Shown here piece after piece: positions 26,595-33,902 of a stretch of 64,000 bases of DNA. The stretch comes from Halomonas sp. M4R1S46 (GTDB lineage Bacteria; Pseudomonadota; Gammaproteobacteria; Pseudomonadales; Halomonadaceae), in NCBI RefSeq assembly GCF_025725685.1, contig NZ_CP107008.1, positions 1,488,001 to 1,552,000 on the forward strand, given 5' to 3'. The translations under genes and the position numbers were made by a program. Under the pieces are notes generated by a model that worked only from the letters and a program-made list of their open reading frames with translations, was not told the DNA's origin and did no database searches. Position 1 is the first letter of the stretch. Each line of letters begins with the position of its first letter.

Positions 26595-28202
26595 CTACAT
26601 CCTGAACACGCCGAAGCGGGTCTCTTCCACCTCGGCATTCATGGCGGCGGCCAGGGACAGGCCCAGCACGTCGCGGGTCTGGGCCGGGTCGATGACGCCG
26701 TCGTCCCACAGCCGCGCGCTGGCATAGTAGGGGTGACCCTGGTGCTCGTACTGGTCGCGGGTCGGCTGCTTGAAGGCCGCCTCCTCCTCGGCGGACCACT
26801 CCTTGCCCTCGCGCTCGATCTGCTCGCGCTTGACCTGGGCGAGCACCCCGGCCGCCTGTTCGCCGCCCATGACGGAAATCCTGGCATTCGGCCACATGAA
26901 CAGCAGGTTGGGGTCGTAGGCGCGGCCGCACATGCCGTAGTTGCCGGCGCCGAAGCTGCCGCCGATCAGCACGGTGAACTTGGGCACCCTGGCGCAGGCC
27001 ACGGCGGTGACCAGCTTGGCACCGTGCTTGGCGATGCCCTCATGCTCGTACCTGGAGCCGACCATGAAGCCGGTAATATTTTGTAGGAAGATCAGCGGGA
27101 TCTTGCGCTGGGCGCAGAGCTCGATGAAGTGGGCGCCCTTGACGGCGCTCTCGGAGAACAGCACGCCGTTGTTGGCGACGATGCCCACCGGGTGGCCGTG
27201 GATATGGGCGAAGCCGGTGACCAGGGTATCGCCGTAGTAACGCTTGAACTCGTCGAAGGCCGAGTCGTCGACGATGCGCCCGATCACCTCGCGCACCTCG
27301 AAGGGCTTCTTGAGGTCGGTACCGACGATGCCGTAGAGCTCCTCGGGGGCGAGGCGCGGCGGCTTGGGCTCGGCCATGGCCAGCTCGCCGCGCTTCTGCC
27401 AGTTGAGTCGCGCCACGCAGCGCCGGGCGAGCTGCAGGGCGTGGGCGTCGTTCTCGGCATAGTGGTCGGCCACGCCGCTCCGCTTGGCGTGGACGTCGGC
27501 GCCGCCCAGGTCCTCGGCGCTGATCGACTCGCCGGTGGCGGCCTTCACCAGCGGCGGGCCGCCGAGGAAGATGGTGCCCTGCTCGCGGACGATGATCGAC
27601 TCGTCGGCCATGGCCGGCACGTAGGCGCCGCCGGCGGTGCAGGAGCCCATCACCACGGCGATCTGCGGGATGCCCTCGGCGGAGAGGGTGGCCTGGTTGT
27701 AGAAGATGCGCCCGAAGTGGTCGCGGTCCGGGAAGACCTCGTCCTGGCGGGGCAGGAAGGCGCCGCCGGAATCCACCAGGTAGAGGCAGGGCAGGCGGTG
27801 CTTGCGGGCGATCTCCTGGGCGCGCAGGTGCTTCTTCACCGTCAGCGGGAAGTAGGTGCCGCCCTTGACGGTGGCGTCGTTGGCGACGATCACGCACTCC
27901 ACGCCGCTGACCCGGCCGATGCCGGTGACCACCCCGGCGGCGGGCACCGGGCTGTCGTAGACCTCATGGGCGGCCAGCGCCGAGAACTCGAGGAAGGGCG
28001 AGCCCTCGTCGAGCAGGTGGTCGATGCGGTCGCGCACGAACAGCTTGCCGCGGGACTCGTGGCGGGCGCGGGCCTTCTCGCCGCCGCCCTGGCTGATGGC
28101 GGCGGTCAGCTCGCGCAGCTTGCCGACCTCGGCGCGCATCGCCGCATCGTTGGCCTGGAAGCCCTCGCTGCGTGGATTGATCTGGGACGTCAGAACGTTC
28201 AT
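26595..28202 (-). CDS. liuB: Methylcrotonyl-CoA carboxylase beta subunit
   Basis: A 535-residue carboxyltransferase. It shows RDRIDHLLDEGSPFLEFS, acyl-CoA-binding GGTYFPLTVKKHLRAQEIA and the oxyanion region GSCTAGGAYVPAMADE. GFMVGSRYEHEGIAKHGAK and GGSFGAGNYGMCGRAYDP follow in the second half. It transfers the carboxyl group from biotin on the alpha subunit. Length matches methylcrotonyl-CoA carboxylase beta subunits (about 535). Confidence 0.95.
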   Translation of the reverse strand: MNVLTSQINPRSEGFQANDAAMRAEVGKLRELTAAISQGGGEKARARHESRGKLFVRDRIDHLLDEGSPFLEFSALAAHEVYDSPVPAAGVVTGIGRVSGVECVIVANDATVKGGTYFPLTVKKHLRAQEIARKHRLPCLYLVDSGGAFLPRQDEVFPDRDHFGRIFYNQATLSAEGIPQIAVVMGSCTAGGAYVPAMADESIIVREQGTIFLGGPPLVKAATGESISAEDLGGADVHAKRSGVADHYAENDAHALQLARRCVARLNWQKRGELAMAEPKPPRLAPEELYGIVGTDLKKPFEVREVIGRIVDDSAFDEFKRYYGDTLVTGFAHIHGHPVGIVANNGVLFSESAVKGAHFIELCAQRKIPLIFLQNITGFMVGSRYEHEGIAKHGAKLVTAVACARVPKFTVLIGGSFGAGNYGMCGRAYDPNLLFMWPNARISVMGGEQAAGVLAQVKREQIEREGKEWSAEEEAAFKQPTRDQYEHQGHPYYASARLWDDGVIDPAQTRDVLGLSLAAAMNAEVEETRFGVFRM

Positions 28203-28219
28203 TTATCCCTCCGGGATAA

Positions 28220-28314
28220 AAGCTGGAAGCGAGAAGCCGGAAGCGGGAAGAAACCCCCAGACGGTGGGGGTGGCCGTCTCTTCAAGCTTCAAGCTTCCAG
28301 CTTCCAGCTTCTGG
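28220..28314. repeat. Heptamer/hairpin composite element in the liuA-liuB gap
   Basis: Four heptamers (AAGCTGG, AAGCGAG, AAGCCGG, AAGCGGG) are followed by an ACCCCC/GGGGGT hairpin. Five inverse heptamers (CTTCAAG twice, CTTCCAG twice, CTTCTGG) end one base before the liuA stop codon. The two arms are near-complementary and would form a long stem in the operon transcript. Confidence 0.85.
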
Positions 28315-28315
28315 C

Positions 28316-29485
28316 TTATTTTGATTCGTTGAACAGCTCGCGGCCGATCAGCATGCGGCGGATCTCGCTGGTGCCGGCGCCGATCTCGTAGAGCTTGGCG
28401 TCGCGCAGCAGGCGCCCGGTGGGGTACTCGTTGATGTAGCCGTTGCCGCCGAGCAGCTGGATGGCGTCCAGCGCCACCTGGGTGGCCTTCTCGGAACAGA
28501 AGAGGATCACCCCGGCGGCGTCCTTGCGTGAGGTCTGGCCGCGATCGCAGGCAGCGGCCACGGCGTAGAGGTAGGCGCGGCAGGCGTTCAGGGTGGTGTA
28601 CATGTCGGCCACCTTGCCCTGCACCAGCTGGAACTCGCCGATCGCCTGGTCGAACTGCTTGCGCTCGTGGATATAGGGGATGACCACATCCATGGCGGCC
28701 TGCATGATGCCGATGGGGCCGGCGGCCAGCACGGTGCGCTCGAAGTCCAGGCCGCTCATCAGCACCCGCGCGCCCTTGTTGACCTCGCCCAGCACGTTGG
28801 CCGCGGGCACCTCGCAGTCCTCGAACACCAGCTCGCAGGTGTTGGAGCCGCGCATGCCCAGCTTGTCGAGCTTCTGGGCGGTGGAGAAGCCGGGCATGCC
28901 CTTCTCGATGATGAAGGCGGTGATGCCCTTGGAGCCGGCCTCCGGGTCGGTCTTGGCATAGACCACCAGCACGTCGGCGTCGGGGCCGTTGGTGATCCAC
29001 ATCTTGTTGCCGTTGAGGATGTAGCGATCGCCGTCCTGGCGGGCGCGCAGCTTCATCGAGACCACGTCGGAGCCGGCGCCCGGCTCGGACATGGCCAGCG
29101 CCCCCACGTGCTCGCCGCTGATCAGCCTGGGCAGGTACCTGGCCTTCTGCTCGGCCGAGGCATTGATCTTGAGCTGGTTCACGCACAGGTTGGAGTGGGC
29201 GCCGTAGGACAGGCCCACCGAGGCGCTGGCCCGGGAGATCTCCTCCATGGCGATGCAGTGCGCCAGGTAGCCCATGCCGCTGCCGCCGTCCTCGTCCGGC
29301 ACGGTGATGCCGAGCAGGCCCATGTCGCCGAATTTCTGCCAGAGGTCGTCGGGGAAGGCGTTCTTCTCGTCGATCTCGGCGGCGCGGGGCGCGATCTCGT
29401 CCCGGGCGAAGGCATTGACCTGGTCGCGCAGCATGTCGAGGGTCTCGTCGAGGCCGAAGTCGAGGGGCTGGTAGGGCGCGTACAT
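28316..29485 (-). CDS. liuA: Isovaleryl-CoA dehydrogenase
   Basis: A 389-residue acyl-CoA dehydrogenase. The catalytic base is E249 in GLDFERTVLAAGPIG, the position that sets isovaleryl-CoA dehydrogenases apart from short-chain enzymes with Glu near residue 370. AMSEPGAGSDVVSMKL and WITNGPDADVLVVYAKTD are FAD and substrate motifs. It is the first gene of the leucine operon and starts about 86 bp from a palindromic operator candidate. It passes electrons to electron-transfer flavoprotein. Confidence 0.95.
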   Translation of the reverse strand: MYAPYQPLDFGLDETLDMLRDQVNAFARDEIAPRAAEIDEKNAFPDDLWQKFGDMGLLGITVPDEDGGSGMGYLAHCIAMEEISRASASVGLSYGAHSNLCVNQLKINASAEQKARYLPRLISGEHVGALAMSEPGAGSDVVSMKLRARQDGDRYILNGNKMWITNGPDADVLVVYAKTDPEAGSKGITAFIIEKGMPGFSTAQKLDKLGMRGSNTCELVFEDCEVPAANVLGEVNKGARVLMSGLDFERTVLAAGPIGIMQAAMDVVIPYIHERKQFDQAIGEFQLVQGKVADMYTTLNACRAYLYAVAAACDRGQTSRKDAAGVILFCSEKATQVALDAIQLLGGNGYINEYPTGRLLRDAKLYEIGAGTSEIRRMLIGRELFNESK

Positions 29486-29570
29486 GGCGTACTCCGTGAT
29501 GATTCAGGGGGTGAGCCGCAGGTCGGCGCACCGGGCAAGTTAGGGACCGATATCGCTAGCCTAGGCCAGG

Positions 29571-29586
29571 TTTACGTTAACGTAAA
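29571..29586. promoter_or_regulatory. Perfect palindrome TTTACGTTAACGTAAA, candidate LiuR operator
   Basis: A 16-bp perfect palindrome lies 86 bp upstream of liuA, the first gene of the leucine operon. LiuR, a MerR-family regulator of branched-chain acid catabolism in proteobacteria, binds palindromes of this ACGTTNACGT type. No liuR gene is present in the window, so it would be encoded elsewhere. Confidence 0.65.
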
Positions 29587-29738
29587 GGTCAGCTGAATAT
29601 GGTTAGACCAAGGTCGCGCCATGCGCCTGGCGTTCCGGGGCCGCCGGAGGCCAGGAAGGCGAGATTCGCTCCCGACGAACCCTCGCCCGTCCCGCGTCCC
29701 CGTGGACCTACGGCGTGGCCATCGCTCGGGGCTTTCCC

Positions 29739-30677
29739 TCATCCTAGCCACTGACTCCATTGATGGTAGAGGGGGATGCCGACGATCACGTTGAACGGGA
29801 AGGTCACTCCCAGGGAGGCCAGCATCGCCAGGCCGATATTGGCCTTGGGCACCGCGGTGCGCATGGCGGCGGGGGCGGCAATATAGGAGGCGCTGGCGGC
29901 GAGCGCGGTGAGGATCAGCACCGAGCCCTCGGGCAGGCCCAGGGCGCGGCCGAGCAGCAGGCCGACCAGACCCAGCACCGGCGGCACCGCCAGGGCGAAG
30001 GCCAGCAGGCGCCAGTGACGCCAGGGCAGGGGGCGCAGGGTCTCGGCGGCGGTCAGGCCCATCTCCAGCAGGAACAGCGCCAGCACCGCCTTGAAGGCCC
30101 CGGTGAACAGGTCGGTGACGGTGGCGCCCTCCAGGGGGCCATACATGGTGCCGATCACCACGCCGCCGGCCAGCAGGATCACCCCGCGGTTGGTCAGGGT
30201 CTCGTGCCACAGGCCCCGCATGGCCTCGCTGGGCTCGGCGCCGCGGTAGCGGCGGTAGAGGGCGATGGCGACCATGATCGCCGGCAGCTCCATCATCACC
30301 AGATACAGTGTTACCTCGGCGCCGACCACCAGGTCGCGGGCCTCGGCGTAGGCCAGGGCGACGGCGAAGGTACCGGCGCTGACCGAGCCGTAGTGGGCGG
30401 CCAGGCTGGCGCTGTCCGCGGCGGACAGCCGCACCACCCGGCGCAGCACCGGCATCAGGACCAGCGGGATCAGCCCGCCCAGCGCCGCCACCGCCAACAG
30501 CTCGGTCACCAGCGACCAGTCCAGGCGGCCGTACAGGGCCATGCCGCCCTTGAGGCCGATGGTCAGCATCAGCAGCAGGCTCAGGGTGTCGTAGGCGGCG
30601 CGGGGAATGGTCAGGTCGGACTTGACGAGCCCGGCCAGCAGGCCGAGCAGGAAGAACATCACCACGATATCGGGCAC
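29739..30677 (-). CDS. SbtA-type sodium-dependent bicarbonate transporter
   Basis: A 312-residue membrane protein with about ten hydrophobic spans arranged as two inverted halves. The SbtA family segments are LLLMLTIGLKGGMAL, LAAHYGSVSAGTFAVALAY, LTNRGVILLAGGVVIG and LTALAASASYIAAPAAMRTA. The family imports bicarbonate with sodium; members in heterotrophs are less well characterised. A GTG start after GGAGAGAGACC is chosen. An upstream ATG frame has no membrane character. It is divergent from a LysR regulator, the arrangement seen for regulated carbon uptake genes. Confidence 0.88.
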   Translation of the reverse strand: MPDIVVMFFLLGLLAGLVKSDLTIPRAAYDTLSLLLMLTIGLKGGMALYGRLDWSLVTELLAVAALGGLIPLVLMPVLRRVVRLSAADSASLAAHYGSVSAGTFAVALAYAEARDLVVGAEVTLYLVMMELPAIMVAIALYRRYRGAEPSEAMRGLWHETLTNRGVILLAGGVVIGTMYGPLEGATVTDLFTGAFKAVLALFLLEMGLTAAETLRPLPWRHWRLLAFALAVPPVLGLVGLLLGRALGLPEGSVLILTALAASASYIAAPAAMRTAVPKANIGLAMLASLGVTFPFNVIVGIPLYHQWSQWLG

Positions 30678-30730
30678 GAGGTCTCTCTCCGGTCGATGAA
30701 GGAAGGCGGCCGGATTGTGCGGAGTCGCGA

Positions 30731-30780
30731 ATATTGATACCAATAATATCTATGCCGGCTTTCCATAGATGAACATCTAT
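30731..30780. promoter_or_regulatory. Two palindromic LysR-box candidates between sbtA-like and lysR genes
   Basis: ATATTGATACCAATAATAT (30731-30749) and ATAGATGAACATCTAT (30765-30780, perfect) are AT-rich inverted repeats in an otherwise GC-rich 113-bp divergent promoter region. LysR regulators usually bind two such sites, one of T-N11-A type for recognition and one near -35 for activation. Confidence 0.6.
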
Positions 30781-30790
30781 AGGTCGTGCC

Positions 30791-31804
30791 ATGAATATCC
30801 GTCACCTGACCTTCCGCCTGCTGCAGGTGCACGTAGAAGTCGTCCGCCGAGGCTCGGTCAGCGAGGCCGCCCGGCGGCTGCATCTCACTCAGCCCACCGT
30901 GTCCCAGCAGCTCAAACGGCTCCGCGAGGCGGTGGGCGAGCCGCTGCTGGAGACCCGCCAGGGCCGGCTGGAGCCCACCGAGGCGGGCCTCGAGCTCTAC
31001 CGGGCCAGCCGCGAGGTGCTGGGACGCTTCGACGACTTCGCTGATTACCTGGACGCCCTGCGCGGCGGCCGGCGGGGCCACTTCAGCATCGCCCTGGTCA
31101 ACACCGCCCAGTACGTGCTGCCGCGCCTGCTGGGCCCCTTCAACCGGGCCTACCCGGAGGTGGAGGTCACGGTGCACATCGGCAACCGCCAGCAGATGCT
31201 GCGCCGCTTCGACCGCCAGGAGGATGACCTCTACGTCTTCAGCCATCCGCCGTCGCTGGAGCACGCCCTGGCGGGGCGCTTCCTGCGCAACCCGCTGGTG
31301 ATGGTCGCCCCGCGGGACCATCCCGCCGTCCGGGAGCCGGGCTGGGCGCTGGAGCGATTGCTCGGCGAGCGGCTGCTACTGCGCGAGCCGGGCTCGGCGA
31401 CCCGCATGCTGACCGACCGTTGGCTGCTCGAGCGGGGGCTCGCCACCGGGCCGACCATGCAGATGGCCAGCAACGAGGCGATCCGGGTCGGGGTCGCCTC
31501 GGGCCTGGGACTGGCGATCCTCTCCGAACACGTGCTGCCGCCGGAGCATCCCGACCTGGCGACTCTGCCGTTGCCGGGCCTGCCCATCGAGAGCCACTGG
31601 CAGTTCATCGCCCGGCGCGACCAGCGCCTGGCCCATTCGGCGCTAGGGTTCCTGCGTTTCGTGCGCGATTACCTGGAGGAGTGCGTGGAGAAGCGTTTCG
31701 TCTGCAACGAGCTCCCCGGGCTGCTGGCCGGGCTGGAGGCGGTCAAAGACCCTCGGCGAGCCGTCGGCGAAAGTGTTGCGGGTCGCAGCCCATCAGCGCC
31801 TTGA
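30791..31804 (+). CDS. LysR-family regulator (CbbR/CmpR-like), with altered C-terminus
   Basis: A 337-residue regulator. The N-terminal winged HTH is clear (GSVSEAARRLHLTQPTVSQQ, LKRLREAVG), followed by a two-lobed effector domain starting GRRGHFSIALVNTAQYVLPR, typical of CbbR/CmpR-type regulators of carbon fixation or uptake. Its divergent partner is a bicarbonate-transporter homologue, which fits. The family is usually about 300-310 residues; the last 25 or so codons overlap an AraC remnant on the other strand, so the C-terminus may be a rearrangement scar. Confidence 0.9.
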   Translation: MNIRHLTFRLLQVHVEVVRRGSVSEAARRLHLTQPTVSQQLKRLREAVGEPLLETRQGRLEPTEAGLELYRASREVLGRFDDFADYLDALRGGRRGHFSIALVNTAQYVLPRLLGPFNRAYPEVEVTVHIGNRQQMLRRFDRQEDDLYVFSHPPSLEHALAGRFLRNPLVMVAPRDHPAVREPGWALERLLGERLLLREPGSATRMLTDRWLLERGLATGPTMQMASNEAIRVGVASGLGLAILSEHVLPPEHPDLATLPLPGLPIESHWQFIARRDQRLAHSALGFLRFVRDYLEECVEKRFVCNELPGLLAGLEAVKDPRRAVGESVAGRSPSAP

Positions 31805-31997
31805 AGTGCTCGAGAGAGGCCGAGCGTCCCAGGCAGGCGACTTCGGCCAGCGCATCCACGCTAACGCGTTGACTGAGATCCCGGGTCATGGTGGCCAGGG
31901 CCCTGACCATCCTCGGGTCATGCATGGCCGCCAGCCAGGGCAAGGGACCTTCTTGGCGGTCCACCGAGCGTGGCAACACGATCAGGCGCCGCTTCAT
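31743..31997 (-). pseudogene. AraC-family regulator remnant
   Basis: An 84-codon frame reads PWLAAMHDPRMVRALATM and then VSVDALAEVACLGRSASLEH with FKALMGCDP. This is the junction between an AraC sensor domain and its first HTH in AraC_N/cupin-type regulators. Neither the sensor domain nor the second HTH is present. It overlaps the 3' end of the lysR gene and is therefore a decayed fragment. Confidence 0.6.
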
Positions 31998-32561
31998 CTA
32001 TGCCGAGAGCATGGTCTGGCTGCCGAGTTTAGGGCACACCAGCTCGTTGAACATCATGCGGGGCTCGCAGTGCTGCTCGCGCTGACCCTGGCCACGGCCT
32101 GGCCGTTCAACGGCTTCGTGCTGAGATGGGTCGAGAGAGGGACCGGGCGGAGCCGGGGAGGGCACGCGATCTGTCAGCGCACAATAAAGCCATTCTTTGA
32201 TGAGTTATTTTATTAATGTGAAGTGTCTTTATTAAATAAATATCCATCCTCTAATATTGAAGGCGGCTATTGGTCTTCGCTTGTCTTTAGCTATTTTTTT
32301 CTGCGAGTGGGGATGGCGAAACTATACTGAATTTTGCCAACGTTGCCTCTCGTAAAGAAGTGTGAAAGGCAAGGTATGGAATAGTAAGAAATCGTGAGTG
32401 ACAGGGTGTGACATCCTGACCACGTTCCCCTCCGGGCAGGTGGGCTCCCGGCCGGATCCTGCGGGATATCGGAAGGCATCCCTGTTGCAGGACTGCGGCC
32501 CCATCGGGTTTCGGACCCAGTCGATATGCACCTGACGCCATCATGATTGGAGAGGGGAGCA
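31998..32561. other. Gene-free, partly AT-rich leader upstream of the protease operon
   Basis: No convincing gene was found. The stretch 32180-32330 is strikingly AT-rich for this genome (TTATTTTATTAATG, TTTATTAAATAAATAT, TAGCTATTTTTTT), a composition typical of promoters bound by xenogeneic silencers. A strong AGAGGGGAG ribosome site stands just before the first small gene. A short coding-like scrap near 32070-32130 (LALTLATAWPFNGFVLRWV) may be another gene relic. Confidence 0.5.
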
Positions 32562-32759
32562 ATGGCGACGAATAGCGAGAACTACCAGTTTGGCATGCTG
32601 GCCAGTGATGATGTCAGGACAGGCTTCATTTCCGGTGTCACCTTCAGGAACAAGCCGGTCCAGTATTCGGTAGTGGATGGGCTGGCCGTGTTCGAGGGCT
32701 GTATCGTGCTCGGCACCGCTAGCGGCGCGCCCTGCCGCCAGAGCCCCTCGACTGTCTGA
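32562..32759 (+). CDS. Small protein resembling the N-terminus of an astacin-like protease precursor
   Basis: A 65-residue protein with a strong ribosome site. The segments YQFGMLASDDVRTGFISGVT and VQYSVVDGLAVFEGCIVLGT resemble the pro-region of M12-type zinc proteases, where this stretch precedes the catalytic domain. After VLGT the frame diverges (ASGAPCRQSPSTV) and stops. The next gene lies in the same reading frame 30 bases later. It is either a genuine small protein or the N-terminal stub left by an internal deletion. The resemblance is from memory of the family, not a search. Confidence 0.5.
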   Translation: MATNSENYQFGMLASDDVRTGFISGVTFRNKPVQYSVVDGLAVFEGCIVLGTASGAPCRQSPSTV

Positions 32760-32789
32760 CGCTTTCATGAACGAAAGGGGGCGACGACC

Positions 32790-33008
32790 ATGTGGAACAA
32801 CGGCAAGACGGTCCAGCAGGTCTACAGCACGCATCACTCGCAGAATGCCTGGGCCAATATCCAGGGGATGGGCTGGCGAAAGATCAAGACCGGTGCGACG
32901 GATGGCGTGACCAATACCTTTTGCCTACTGAGTGCCGCCAAGGCGAACAATCGAACCGTGAACCTCTATATCGTGGATAACCGCATCGAGCGCGCCTACA
33001 TGAATTGA
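32790..33008 (+). CDS. Small protein homologous to the C-terminal domain of the downstream M6 protease
   Basis: A 72-residue protein. About 40 of 72 positions match the last 72 residues of the M6 metalloprotease encoded 0.9 kb downstream, including YST.HSQNAWA.IQG.GWRKI and DGVTNTF, with conserved Trp, His and Gln positions. It has its own ribosome site (AAAGGGGG). It is either a free-standing copy of the domain, perhaps an inhibitor or adaptor, or the surviving tail of a deleted protease. Function unknown; no signal peptide. Confidence 0.7.
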   Translation: MWNNGKTVQQVYSTHHSQNAWANIQGMGWRKIKTGATDGVTNTFCLLSAAKANNRTVNLYIVDNRIERAYMN

Positions 33009-33066
33009 CCCGGGGCGCCCAGAGCGAAGCCGGCACGACGGCCTCGAAGAGGACAGGAGAACAGAG

Positions 33067-33474
33067 ATGTGCCCGGACACGATCAACATCAATATCAACA
33101 TGCCCGCCGGGGATGCCATGCGCCAGGTGACCGAGGGCGGGGGAGTCACGTCCCTCGGCGCCGGGGCCGCCGAGGGGCCGCCGCCCGACGAGAGCGGAGG
33201 TGCCGCCATGCTCCAGGGTGACGTGGCGGCCGCACCACCCCCCGAGGAGGTGGGGGGAGCCGCCCTCGCTCAGGGCGACGTGGACGGGGCGCCGCCACCG
33301 CCGGATCTCATGGCCGGGGAGGCCGAGGCGGGCGTGTCGACCGAGGTGCCGCCCGGCCCCGAGGCCCCCGATGCACCGGCGATGGACGATGCCGAAGCGG
33401 ATAACGCCTCCGGGAGCAAACGTTCGGCAGGCAAGTCTGGAGCAGCGCCAAAATCCACCAAGACCAGGAAGTGA
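33067..33474 (+). CDS. Acidic Pro/Ala/Gly-rich low-complexity protein
   Basis: A 135-residue protein starting MCPDTINININMPAGDAM. The middle is an imperfect internal repeat of about 23 residues (GPPPDESGGAAMLQGDV, then APPPEEVGGAALAQGDV). An acidic stretch and a basic tail (KRSAGKSGAAPKSTKTRK) end the protein. No domain is recognised and it is probably disordered. Sits between the small domain protein and the YscW-like gene. Ribosome site AGGAGAAC. Role unknown; the design resembles a linker or scaffold. Confidence 0.6.
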   Translation: MCPDTINININMPAGDAMRQVTEGGGVTSLGAGAAEGPPPDESGGAAMLQGDVAAAPPPEEVGGAALAQGDVDGAPPPPDLMAGEAEAGVSTEVPPGPEAPDAPAMDDAEADNASGSKRSAGKSGAAPKSTKTRK

Positions 33475-33483
33475 CCCGAACCG

Positions 33484-33849
33484 ATGTCGCCACTCGTCCC
33501 AGGCCGGGTCCATGGCGTCCTCGTCCTAGGTGCGGAGGTGGCGGGCTTTACCGGTGCCACCCTGCACGTCTACCCCGAGGATGTGAGTCGCATCGACGCG
33601 CCCGCCACGCCGGTGGCCAGGGTGTCGATCCCCCACCTGCACCATCGGGCGGGTGAGGTGTCCCGGTTCGATTTCGAGTTGAGGGGTGGTCCCGTCGACC
33701 CCGCCGCTCACTACTCGGTGCGCGCCCATGTCGATCTCGACGGCAGCGGCACCCCGGCGCCGGGCGATCTCGTCACCGTGCAAAGCTTCCCGGTGCTGAC
33801 GTTCGGCCCCCCGGACCGTGTCGCGCTCAGCGTCAGGCAGATCGCGTAG
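33484..33849 (+). CDS. YbaY/YscW-like beta-sandwich protein
   Basis: A 121-residue protein matching the YbaY/YscW pattern: VHGVLVLGAEVAGFTGATLHVY near the start, and YSVRAHVDLDGSGTPAPGDL with SFPVLTFG near the end. Family members are usually lipoproteins or pilotins, but no signal peptide or lipobox is present, suggesting a cytosolic variant or secretion by another route. It starts 9 bases after the previous stop with no clear ribosome site, so translation is probably coupled. Confidence 0.65.
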   Translation: MSPLVPGRVHGVLVLGAEVAGFTGATLHVYPEDVSRIDAPATPVARVSIPHLHHRAGEVSRFDFELRGGPVDPAAHYSVRAHVDLDGSGTPAPGDLVTVQSFPVLTFGPPDRVALSVRQIA

Positions 33850-33902
33850 TGGCGGCTGGCGGGCCGGTGAGGCGACAGCGCGGGATGCCCCAAGGAGGCC
33901 CC

